From contig DASXYG010000094.1 of NCBI GenBank assembly GCA_036502625.1, positions 1 to 37,517 of the forward strand: DNA of 37,517 bases. The letters run 5' to 3'. The notes beneath the pieces are model-generated. The model ran no database searches. It was given only the letters and a program-made list of their open reading frames with translations, and was not told where the DNA came from. The position numbers and the translations under genes were made by a program. Source of the stretch: DASXYG01 sp036502625. Its GTDB lineage: Bacteria; Actinomycetota; Actinomycetes; Streptosporangiales; Streptosporangiaceae. Positions within the stretch are counted from its first letter, which is position 1; each line of letters opens with the position of its first letter. Positions 22,806 to 29,669 of the stretch are shown piece after piece.

Positions 22806-24346
22806 GAGGTGCCTCCTTCGGACGCCTCAGGTCCGCTCTGAAGTTGGTCGGCCATGGCCAGGGCGAGGACGCGCTCCTCCGTGGCGTGCGCGCGGTCGAG
22901 CTCGCCGGTGATCCGGCCGCCCTGCATGACGTAGATGCGGTCGCAGATGCCGAGGATCTCCGGCAGCTCCGAGGAGATGGCGAGCACCGCGACGCCGTCG
23001 GCGACGAGCTGGTCGATGACCGCGTAGATCTCGGCCTTCGCGCCCACGTCGACGCCGCGCGTGGGCTCGTCCAGGATCAGCACCTTCGGGTGGACGGCCA
23101 GCCAGCGGGCCAGCACCACCTTCTGCTGGTTGCCGCCGGAGAGGTTGCGCACCTCCGCCTCCAGGCTGGGGGTGCGGATGCGCAGGCGTTTCGCGTACGT
23201 CTGGACCATCTCGCGCTCGGCCTGGCGGCGGACGATGCGGAACCGCCGCAGCTTGTCGAGCATCGCGAGGCTGGCGTTGTCGCGTACGGTGCGGCGCAGC
23301 AGCAGCGCGTCGGCCTTGCGCTCCTCCGGCGCCAGCCCGATGCCGGCGCGTTTCGCGTCGCCGGGGTCGCGCAGGCGCACGCGCCCGCCGTCGACGCGCA
23401 CCTCGCCGGAGCGGATGGGCAGGTCGCCGACGATGGCGCGGGCCAGCTCGGAGCGGCCCGCGCCGACCAGCCCGGCCAGCCCCACGACCTCGCCCGCGCG
23501 GACGTCCAGGCTGACGTCGCGGACGTCGTCGGTCGTGACGTCGCGCAGGCTCAGCACCACGCGGTCGTCCGCCGGGGCGTGGCGGTGCTCGAACATCGTC
23601 GTGAGATCGCGGCCGACCATCATCTTGACCAGGTCGTTCTCGGTCACGTCGGCGACCTCGCGGGTGCCGACCAGCTTGCCGTCGCGCAGCACGGCCACCT
23701 GGTCGGCGATGCGGAAGATCTCCTTGATGCGGTGCGAGACGTACGCGATGGCCACGCCGTCGTCGCGCAGCCGGCCCATCAAGGCGAACAGCGCGTCCAC
23801 CTCGTGGTCCGACAGCGACGACGTGGGCTCGTCGAACGCGATCACCTTCGGCCGGGTGACCAGCGCGCGCAGGATCTCCACGAGCTGGCGCTGCGCGGCC
23901 GACAGGTGGCGGCCCAGGGTGTCCGGGGCCAGCACGCCGCCGAAGCCGTACCGCTCGATGTCCGCCGTGACCATGGCGTTCAGCTTCCGTCGGTCGACGA
24001 TCCGGCCCCGCCGCGGCAGCGCGCCGAGGTAGACGTTCTCCGCGACGGAGACGTGCGGCACGATCTCCGGTTCCTGGTAGATCACCCGTACGCCCGCGCG
24101 GTGCGCCGCGGCCGTGCCGCCGAAGGCCACGGGGTGGCCGTCGAGCAGCACGCGCCCGTGGTCCGGCTGGTAGTCGCCGCTGAGGATCTTCAGCAGCGTC
24201 GACTTGCCCGCGCCGTTCTCGCCCATGATCGCGGTGACCCGGCCGGCGGGGAGGTCGAGGGTCACGTCCGACAGCGCCGTGACCCCCGCGAACCCCTTGC
24301 CGAGCCCGTCCACCCGAAGGGCGACCGGCGGCTCGACTACGTGCAC
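22802..24346 (-). CDS. Sugar ABC transporter ATP-binding protein (RbsA/AraG type, fused double ATPase)
   Basis: This 514-residue protein has two ABC domains in tandem. The first has Walker A GENGAGKST near residue 41, signature LSAAQRQLVEI and Walker B VIAFDEPTSSL. The second has the degenerate Walker A GLVGAGRSE usual in this family, signature LSGGNQQKVVLARWL and Walker B VLILDEPTRGVDVGAK. This is the standard CUT2 arrangement. The GTG start at 24346 overlaps the end of the binding protein by 10 bases. It energises monosaccharide import. Confidence 0.93.
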   Translation of the reverse strand: MHVVEPPVALRVDGLGKGFAGVTALSDVTLDLPAGRVTAIMGENGAGKSTLLKILSGDYQPDHGRVLLDGHPVAFGGTAAAHRAGVRVIYQEPEIVPHVSVAENVYLGALPRRGRIVDRRKLNAMVTADIERYGFGGVLAPDTLGRHLSAAQRQLVEILRALVTRPKVIAFDEPTSSLSDHEVDALFALMGRLRDDGVAIAYVSHRIKEIFRIADQVAVLRDGKLVGTREVADVTENDLVKMMVGRDLTTMFEHRHAPADDRVVLSLRDVTTDDVRDVSLDVRAGEVVGLAGLVGAGRSELARAIVGDLPIRSGEVRVDGGRVRLRDPGDAKRAGIGLAPEERKADALLLRRTVRDNASLAMLDKLRRFRIVRRQAEREMVQTYAKRLRIRTPSLEAEVRNLSGGNQQKVVLARWLAVHPKVLILDEPTRGVDVGAKAEIYAVIDQLVADGVAVLAISSELPEILGICDRIYVMQGGRITGELDRAHATEERVLALAMADQLQSGPEASEGGTS

Positions 24347-25356
24347 TTGACGCCGGCCTGCTTCCAGTTGGAGGCGTCCACCATCTTGGTCGGCGCGATC
24401 GTCTGCGGCGGCATCTGCTTGCCGCTGCGCAGCGACGTCACCAGGTCGCGTACGGCCAGCGCACCGACGTCCTCACCGTTGATGAACAGCGCCGCCTTGT
24501 TGCCGGAGTCCTGCCCGGCCTTCCAGTCCTTGCAGGCCAGGTACGCGCCGAGGCCCACGCCGATGATGTCGTCCGGCGCGACCTTGGCGTTCTGGAGCGC
24601 GGTGACGACGCCCGTGGTGTTCTCGTCGTTGCAGCCCCAGACGATCCAGTGCTTCACGCCGCTGTTGGCGTTGAGCGTGGCGCTGGCCTTGTTCTGCGCG
24701 TCGGTGGGCGTGTTGTCCGTACCGAGCTTGATCGTCTTCGGGACGTCGGATGCCTGCACGCCCTCGCCGAACGCCGCCTTCGCGCCGTCGACCCGCTGCG
24801 AGCACACCGAGAGGTCCTGCTTCCAGGCCGCGATGATGCGGGTGTCGGACGCCTTCCAGCCGGCCTTCTTGTACAGCGTGGCGGCCTCGGCGCCGACCTT
24901 GCGGCCCATGGACGTGCCGTCGAAGCCGACGAACGGGACGTCCTTGCCCTTGCCGTCCTTCAGGACGTCGTCCGAGGCGACGAACGGGACCTTCGCCTGG
25001 CGCGCCTTGTCGATGACCTGCGGGCCGATCTTCTGGTCGGGCGCGACCATCGCGATGCCGTCGGACTTCCGCGCCACGGCGGTGTCCATCTCGCTGATCG
25101 CCTTGTTCGAGTCGAGCGCCAGGTTCACCACGTTCACCTGGACGTCGCCGAGCTTCTTCGCCTCGGCCTTCGCGCCGTTCGCCTCGTCGACGAAGTACTG
25201 CTGGTCGCCCTGCTTCTGCAGGTACGAGATCGAGATGTGCCCGGTCTTCTTCTTCACGTCAGGACCGGAGGACGTCTCCTGGCCGGACGAACAGGCGGAC
25301 ATCACGAGCGCGGCGGCACAAGCCGCGGCGAGTCCACCGGTGGCACGCCACCTCAT
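24337..25356 (-). CDS. AraF-like monosaccharide-binding lipoprotein
   Basis: This 339-residue periplasmic-binding-fold protein has the lipobox LVMSACSS with Cys near residue 22. Several blocks mirror E. coli arabinose-binding protein AraF: APDQKIGPQVIDKARQAKVP, LYKKAGWKASDTRIIAAW and VKHWIVWGCNDENTTGVVTALQ, then DIIGVGLGAYLACKDW. L-arabinose, or a stereochemically similar sugar such as D-galactose or D-fucose, is therefore the best guess for the ligand. It is the first gene of a four-gene operon with ATPase, permease and FadR-type regulator. The ATG at 25356 follows a GGAG at a short distance. Confidence 0.88.
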   Translation of the reverse strand: MRWRATGGLAAACAAALVMSACSSGQETSSGPDVKKKTGHISISYLQKQGDQQYFVDEANGAKAEAKKLGDVQVNVVNLALDSNKAISEMDTAVARKSDGIAMVAPDQKIGPQVIDKARQAKVPFVASDDVLKDGKGKDVPFVGFDGTSMGRKVGAEAATLYKKAGWKASDTRIIAAWKQDLSVCSQRVDGAKAAFGEGVQASDVPKTIKLGTDNTPTDAQNKASATLNANSGVKHWIVWGCNDENTTGVVTALQNAKVAPDDIIGVGLGAYLACKDWKAGQDSGNKAALFINGEDVGALAVRDLVTSLRSGKQMPPQTIAPTKMVDASNWKQAGVKCT

Positions 25357-25387
25357 CGGTTCTCCAATTCGCCGGGGGGCAACGAAA

Positions 25388-25412
25388 TGATGTGATTGTC
25401 ATACTGATGTGA
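25388..25412. promoter_or_regulatory. Candidate FadR-type operator upstream of the AraF-like operon
   Basis: TTGTCATACTG at 25396-25406 matches the FadR-subfamily consensus TnGTnnnACnA at all fixed bases but the last. On the other strand CAGTATGACAA also misses only one. It is flanked by a direct repeat TGATGTGA at 25388 and 25405. The site is 32-56 bp upstream of the AraF-like gene start, where an autoregulator would bind. The link to the operon's own regulator is an inference. Confidence 0.5.
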
Positions 25413-25525
25413 CCGGCCCCACGGAAAGACCTGTGGCGCACCGGTTATGGACTCGTTACGTGATCGCCTGCTCGGCGCCGGACCACCGGGCCGCCTTCCA
25501 CAGGCCGGTAGTGGAGAATCGCGGG

Positions 25526-26317
25526 ATGGTACTGCCCCCGTGCTACCGCGTCGACGGCCCCGACGACGCGCCCGTCCTCGTACTCGGGCCGTCCCTCGGC
25601 ACCACCCACGACGTCTGGGCGCCGCAGATGCCCGCGCTCGCCGCGTCATGGCGGGTGATCAGGTACGACCTGCCTGGCCACGTCCCCGGCACTGCGCTGC
25701 CGTCCGGTGAGCCGACGGTCGACGACCTGGCCGCCGGCGTGCTCAGTCTCGTCACCGACCTCGGGGTGGGGCGGTTCGCGATCGGCGGCGTCTCCCTGGG
25801 CGGCGCCATCGCCGCGACCGCCGCCGTACGCGCGCCCGACCGCGTCGAACGGCTCGTGCTGTGCTGCACGTCCGCGCGGTTCGGCGACCCGGAGCCGTGG
25901 CGGGAACGCGCCGGCCTGGTGCGCCGCGCGGGCATGGCGCCGATGGTGGACACCCTGATCGACCGCTGGTTCACCGGCGCGTACGCCCGCGACAGGCCCG
26001 CGCCCGTACGCCGGATCACCGACATGCTGAACGACGTCGACCCCGAGGGCTACGCGCGGTGCTGCACCGCGATCGCGTCGTACGACCTGCGCGACCGCCT
26101 CCCCGAGATCACCGCGCCGACCCTGGTCATCGCCGGCGCCGACGACCCGTCCACGCCCGTCGCCCACGCCGAGATCCTCACCGCGGGCATCCCGGGTGCC
26201 GAACTCGCCGTGATCCCGGGCGCCGCCCACCTCGCGAACGTCCAGCGCCCCGACCTCGTCACCCCGCGAATCACCGCCCACCTGACGGCCCGTGACGAGC
26301 CGGGACGGGGAGAGTAA
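25526..26317 (+). CDS. pcaD: Alpha/beta hydrolase, 3-oxoadipate enol-lactonase-like
   Basis: This 263-residue hydrolase has the nucleophile elbow GVSLGG (Ser near residue 94), the acid in AGADDPSTP and the histidine in PGAAHLANVQRP. The opening DDAPVLVLGPSLGTTHDVWAPQMPAL is very PcaD-like. PcaD hydrolyses beta-ketoadipate enol-lactone in the protocatechuate pathway. The next gene is a PcaC homologue, 4 bp away, which strengthens the assignment. The ATG at 25526 is chosen over the longer frame from 25409 because the family starts here and GGAGAA precedes it. Confidence 0.82.
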   Translation: MVLPPCYRVDGPDDAPVLVLGPSLGTTHDVWAPQMPALAASWRVIRYDLPGHVPGTALPSGEPTVDDLAAGVLSLVTDLGVGRFAIGGVSLGGAIAATAAVRAPDRVERLVLCCTSARFGDPEPWRERAGLVRRAGMAPMVDTLIDRWFTGAYARDRPAPVRRITDMLNDVDPEGYARCCTAIASYDLRDRLPEITAPTLVIAGADDPSTPVAHAEILTAGIPGAELAVIPGAAHLANVQRPDLVTPRITAHLTARDEPGRGE

Positions 26318-26321
26318 GGAC

Positions 26322-26864
26322 ATGACCGACGAGGAACGGCACGCCCAGGGCACGGCGATGCGCCGCCGCGTCCTCGGCGACGCGCACGTGGACCGCGCCC
26401 AGGCGGCGGCCACCGCGTTCACCGAGGACTTCCAGGACCTCATCACCCGCTACGCCTGGGGCGAGATCTGGACCCGCCCCGTCCTGGACCTCCGCACCAG
26501 AAGCTGCATCACCCTCACCGCAATGGTCGCCGGCGGCCACCTCGACGAGCTCGCGATGCACGTCCGAGCCGCCCTCCGCAACGGCCTGACCCCGGACGAG
26601 ATAGCCGAGGTCCTCTTGCAGACCGCCATCTACTGCGGCGTCCCCGCGGCCAACTCGGCGTTCGCGGTCGCCCAACGGGTGCTCCGCGAGGAGGGCGTAC
26701 TTGCGGCGGACGGGGCCTCGGCAGGCGTCCCGGGGGCGGACGGCGCCCCGGCAGGCGTCCCGAGGGCGGGCGGCGCTGAGGCGGGCGGTGCGGAGGCGGG
26801 CGGCGGGGCCGGAGTCGGCGGCGCGGAGGCGGGCGGCGCTTCGCGGCCGTCCGGTGCCGGATGA
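26322..26864 (+). CDS. pcaC: 4-carboxymuconolactone decarboxylase with a low-complexity tail
   Basis: This is a 180-residue protein. The core, residues 1-125, is a normal PcaC: DFQDLITRYAWGEIWTRPVL, then RSCITLTAMVAGGHLDELAMH and LLQTAIYCGVPAANSAF. PcaC decarboxylates gamma-carboxymuconolactone to beta-ketoadipate enol-lactone, the substrate of the PcaD-like protein just upstream. Beyond residue 125 a Gly/Ala-rich tail repeats GAxAGVPG and GAEAGG and is absent from the family. It comes from GC-rich minisatellite DNA at 26697-26855. The ATG at 26322 is preceded by GGGGAG/AAGGA. Its stop overlaps the next start as ATGA, so the three genes are one operon. Confidence 0.87.
   Translation: MTDEERHAQGTAMRRRVLGDAHVDRAQAAATAFTEDFQDLITRYAWGEIWTRPVLDLRTRSCITLTAMVAGGHLDELAMHVRAALRNGLTPDEIAEVLLQTAIYCGVPAANSAFAVAQRVLREEGVLAADGASAGVPGADGAPAGVPRAGGAEAGGAEAGGGAGVGGAEAGGASRPSGAG
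26697..26855 (+). repeat. Minisatellite in the 3' part of pcaC
   Basis: Short imperfect units alternate (GGC-AGGCGTCCCG-GGCGGACGG and GAGGCGGGCGG types, roughly 15-39 bp) and encode the Gly/Ala tail of PcaC without breaking the frame. It is the same kind of GC-rich expansion as in the GH42 gene but of different sequence. Confidence 0.75.
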
Positions 26865-27658
26865 GCCCGGCGGCCGTGACGCGCAACGACCGGGGCGCGA
26901 CCGGGCGTCCGGTGAGCGTCGCCGGGAAGATCATGGCGATCCTCGCCGCGTTCTCCCCCGGCGACGTACGCCTCACGCTCACCGAGATCTGCCACCGCGC
27001 CCACCTGCCGCTCGCCACCGGCCACCGGCTGATCCGCGAGCTCACCGGCGGCGGCTTCCTGGAGAAGCTCCCGGACGGCTCGTACCGCGTGGGCCTGCGC
27101 CTCTGGCAGATCGGCGCCCAGGCCGCCGGCCCCCGCGACCTGCGCGAACTCGCCCTCCCGTACCTCGAGGACCTCTACGAGGCCACCCACGAGAACGTCC
27201 AGCTAGCCGTATGGCGCGCCGGCCGCGCCCTCTACCTGGAGCGCCTCCACGGCCCCCGCTCGGTCCCCATCGTGACCCGCGTAGGCTCCGAGCTCCCCCT
27301 GCACGCCACGGGCGTCGGCAAGGTCCTCCTCGCGTACGCGGGCGACGACGCCATCGAGACCGCCCTGTCCAAGGGCCTGCGCGCCCTGACCCCCCACACC
27401 GTCACGGACACGGACGCCCTGCGCGCCGAGCTGGCCGAGGTCCGCCGTACGGGCCTGGCCTTCACCGACCAGGAAATGACCCTGGGCACCCGTTCGATAG
27501 CCGCCCCCATCCGCACAGGCGACGGCCGCGTAGTAGCCGCCCTGTCCCTAACGACCCGCCAACGCAAAGCCGAACTCCACCGCCTGGCCCCCGCCGTCCG
27601 CACGGCCGCCCGAGCCCTCTCCCGCGACGTAGCCACCCACTGGCACCCATCCGACTGA
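26861..27658 (+). CDS. IclR-family regulator, probable pca pathway regulator
   Basis: This 265-residue IclR protein has a winged helix-turn-helix with LTLTEICHRAHLPLATGHRLIRELTGGGFL. The effector domain includes ELPLHATGVGKVLLAY, RRTGLAFTDQEMTLGTRSIAAPI and an ending typical of PcaR/PobR-like IclR members. The start ATG at 26861 overlaps the pcaC stop (ATGA), so it is cotranscribed with pcaD and pcaC and probably regulates them in response to a pathway intermediate. No other pca genes are visible here. Confidence 0.88.
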   Translation: MSPAAVTRNDRGATGRPVSVAGKIMAILAAFSPGDVRLTLTEICHRAHLPLATGHRLIRELTGGGFLEKLPDGSYRVGLRLWQIGAQAAGPRDLRELALPYLEDLYEATHENVQLAVWRAGRALYLERLHGPRSVPIVTRVGSELPLHATGVGKVLLAYAGDDAIETALSKGLRALTPHTVTDTDALRAELAEVRRTGLAFTDQEMTLGTRSIAAPIRTGDGRVVAALSLTTRQRKAELHRLAPAVRTAARALSRDVATHWHPSD

Positions 27659-27768
27659 CCCCCGCGCCCCTCAGCCCGCACGCCCCAGCCCGCGAGCCTC
27701 CATCCCCACGCGCCTCCAGCCCCGGCCGCCCCCAGCCCCGTGCACCGCGAGCCTCATGCCCGCCGCCC
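27659..27768. other. C-rich spacer after the IclR gene
   Basis: This is a low-complexity stretch of CAGCCC/GCCTC-type short repeats immediately after the IclR stop. No gene, promoter or clear hairpin was seen. It leads into the three-copy repeat starting at 27769. Confidence 0.5.
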
Positions 27769-27978
27769 AAAGGCCGCGCTCCGCGCGACAGACCCCCCGC
27801 GCCCTCACCCAGCCGTATCCAAGGCTGGGCCGCGAGGCTGCCGCCCTTAGCAATCCGCGCCCGGGACGTCGTCACACGCAGCCGTCCCCGAGCGATCCTG
27901 GCCCCGGCCATCCCCTCCGGGCCGCAACCACCCTCCGGGGCCTCGTGCTCTCGGTGCGCGTGAGGGGGTTCGCGTAGC
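27769..27978 (+). repeat. Intergenic repeat, downstream cluster copy A
   Basis: This copy begins with the core AAAGGCCGCGCTCCGCGCGA. It continues with a hairpin whose arms are CCCAGCC and GGCTGGG around an 8-nt loop, then a GCTGCCGCCCTT segment and a CCCCTCCGGGCCGCA segment. The core is shared with the minus-strand repeats at 1511-1991. It is about 220 bp from copy B. Confidence 0.85.
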
Positions 27979-27988
27979 CCCACACGCC

Positions 27989-28150
27989 AAAGGCCGCGCT
28001 CCGCGCGACAGTCCCCCCGCGCCCTCAGTTACCCGTATCCAAGGCTGGGCCGCGAGGCTGCCGCCCTCAGCATCCTGGTCCCCGGCATCCCCTCCGGGCC
28101 GCACCCCCCCGGGCGTCGCGCTCTCGATGCGCGTAAGGGAGCTCACCGCG
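27989..28150 (+). repeat. Intergenic repeat, downstream cluster copy B
   Basis: The core and the following segments match copy A, but CCCAGCC is replaced by GTTACC, so the 7-bp hairpin is lost in this copy. The CATCCCCTCCGGGCCGCA segment and the GCTCTCGATGCGCGTAAGG end are kept. Confidence 0.85.
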
Positions 28151-28162
28151 GCCGTACGCCCC

Positions 28163-28255
28163 AAAGGCCGCGCTCCGCGCGACAGACCCCCGCGCCCTCA
28201 CCCAGCCGTATCCAAGGCTGGGCCGCGAAGCTGCCGCCCTTGGCGTCCCGGGCTT
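28163..28255 (+). repeat. Intergenic repeat, downstream cluster copy C (short)
   Basis: The core and hairpin arms are as in copy A with only small changes, and the copy ends after the CTGCCGCCCTTGGCGTCCCG segment. It borders directly on the 18-bp hairpin array. Confidence 0.85.
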
Positions 28256-28283
28256 CGGGGCATTGCACGCGACCCGAACCCAG

Positions 28284-28740
28284 GCCGCGCGGCTCCACAC
28301 ACGCCCCGCGGCCCCCACGCAACCCCCGCAACTCCACAAGCCGCGCGACCCCACACGGGCCGCGCAACTCACACACGCCGCGCCGCTCCACAGAGGCCGC
28401 GCGACTCCACAAGCCGCCCGGCTCTACACAGACCCGCGCGACTCACACACGCCGCCCGACCCCACACAAGCCGCGCAACTCCACAGGCCCCGCGACTCCA
28501 CAGGCCGCCCGGCTCCATACAGACCCGCGCGACTCAACACGCCGCGCGACCCCACACAAGCCCCGCAACTCCACAAGCCGCGCGACCCCACACAAGCCGC
28601 GCAACTCCGTAGGCCGCCCGACTCAACACGGGCAGCGCGGCTCACACAAGTCGCGCGGCTTCACAAGCCCGCGCGGCTCAACCTGGGAACCGCGCGACCC
28701 CACACAAGCCGCGCGCTCACACAAGCCGCGCGGCTCCCAG
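28284..28740. repeat. Array of about 25 short hairpin units
   Basis: Units of roughly 17-21 bp are repeated imperfectly for about 455 bp. A typical unit is GCGGCTCCACACAAGCCGC, whose ends GCGGCT and AGCCGC can pair into a small hairpin. Variants have GCGACT, GCAACT or CCGACC for the left arm and ACACGCCGC or ACAGGCCGC for the right. There is no coding signal. The array ends 4 bp before the stop of the leftward sulfotransferase-like gene. Confidence 0.8.
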
Positions 28741-28743
28741 CCC

Positions 28744-29442
28744 CTAGCCCTCCGCCTCCCCACCGAACCCAGCCGGCATCCCCAGCACCCCCCGGTCGCG
28801 GACGCGCTCCTGGAACTCCTCCGAGCTGTTCACGCGTGGGAACGGCTCGTCCGGAACCGGGACGCCCAAGGCCGTGCACAGCGGCTCCCAGCCGTCGGCG
28901 GCCGTCCACTCAAGGAGGCGGGCGGGTGGGGCGGTGGCTCGGACGTCGGCGTTGTACTGCTCGTACCACGCGGCGGCGGCCTCGGGGTCGTCCACGTACT
29001 TGGCCATGCCCTCGGCCATCCCGGCGAACATGCGGGCCATCGTGCGGACCTGTGCGGGGACGTCCTCGGGGACCTCCTCGTACGAGCCGAAGAGGCGCTG
29101 GGTCTCGCGGATGCGGGGGAAGATGGTGTTCTCCATGCTGCGGACCCACTGCTGGGGGGTCTCGCGGCGGGAGAGCAGGATGACGGAGTCGGGGTTGGCG
29201 TCGGCCAGTTGCCGCCACACCATCATCGCGGGGGCGTCCACGGCCGCCGCGTAGCCGTCGAGCAGGGCCGTCAGGTCGGCCTCCTTGCCTTCGGAGATGT
29301 CGGCCCAGGTGGGGCCGTGCTCTGGGTGTTCGAACAGCTCGACCATGTGGTAGCACTTCGCGCCGAGCAGCTTCTCGAGGGCCGTCTTCAACGACAGGGT
29401 TCCGGTCCGGGGCAGCCCGGCACCGACCACGCGCAACGCCAC
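28744..29442 (-). CDS. Sulfotransferase-family protein
   Basis: This 232-residue cytosolic protein has the 5'-phosphosulfate-binding loop near the N-terminus, GAGLPRTGTLSLKTAL. The 3'-phosphate motif is VILLSRRETPQQWVRSMEN, where the SRR and Ser residues contact PAPS in relatives. The pattern TWADISEGKEADLTALLDGY and the FPRVNSSEEF end fit the actinobacterial and eukaryotic sulfotransferase (P-loop) family with short members. The acceptor is unknown. The start is GTG at 29442 with GAGGAG five bases upstream. It is divergent from the FN3-protein operon and its 3' end abuts the hairpin array. Confidence 0.82.
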   Translation of the reverse strand: MALRVVGAGLPRTGTLSLKTALEKLLGAKCYHMVELFEHPEHGPTWADISEGKEADLTALLDGYAAAVDAPAMMVWRQLADANPDSVILLSRRETPQQWVRSMENTIFPRIRETQRLFGSYEEVPEDVPAQVRTMARMFAGMAEGMAKYVDDPEAAAAWYEQYNADVRATAPPARLLEWTAADGWEPLCTALGVPVPDEPFPRVNSSEEFQERVRDRGVLGMPAGFGGEAEG

Positions 29443-29669
29443 GGTGTCTCCTCACCTTCGCGTCCTCACCAACGCGCTGACGGTCCATGTCTACATTCCG
29501 TGTTCGCCATGGCGGAACCGGGGTGCCCGAAGTGGACGGAGATGCACGTCAGAGGGAACCGATCCGGAATTGTCCGCGTCGGTTTGTAGGATCGACCGGT
29601 CCGGACGCCGGGCAGTCACTAGCCTGGCGACCGGGTCTGTTCTGGGGGGATACGCGGGAGGGGCACTCT
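29443..29669. promoter_or_regulatory. Divergent intergenic region before the FN3-MoxR operon
   Basis: This 227-bp gap between the leftward sulfotransferase and the rightward operon must hold both promoters. TAGGAT near 29587 and TAGCCT near 29622 are possible rightward -10 boxes, but no good -35 is paired with either. No gene is apparent. Confidence 0.35.

Noticed and set aside
22844..25390. An 848-codon rightward frame
   Set aside because: It is the antisense of the sugar ATPase and binding protein genes, both of which have complete motifs on the minus strand.
28284..28740. CRISPR array
   Set aside because: Units of about 18 bp follow each other directly without unique spacers, and no cas gene is present.
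28127..29589. Rightward frames rich in His/Thr/Arg over the hairpin array
   Set aside because: They translate a short repeat and continue as antisense of the sulfotransferase gene. There is no start context or domain.
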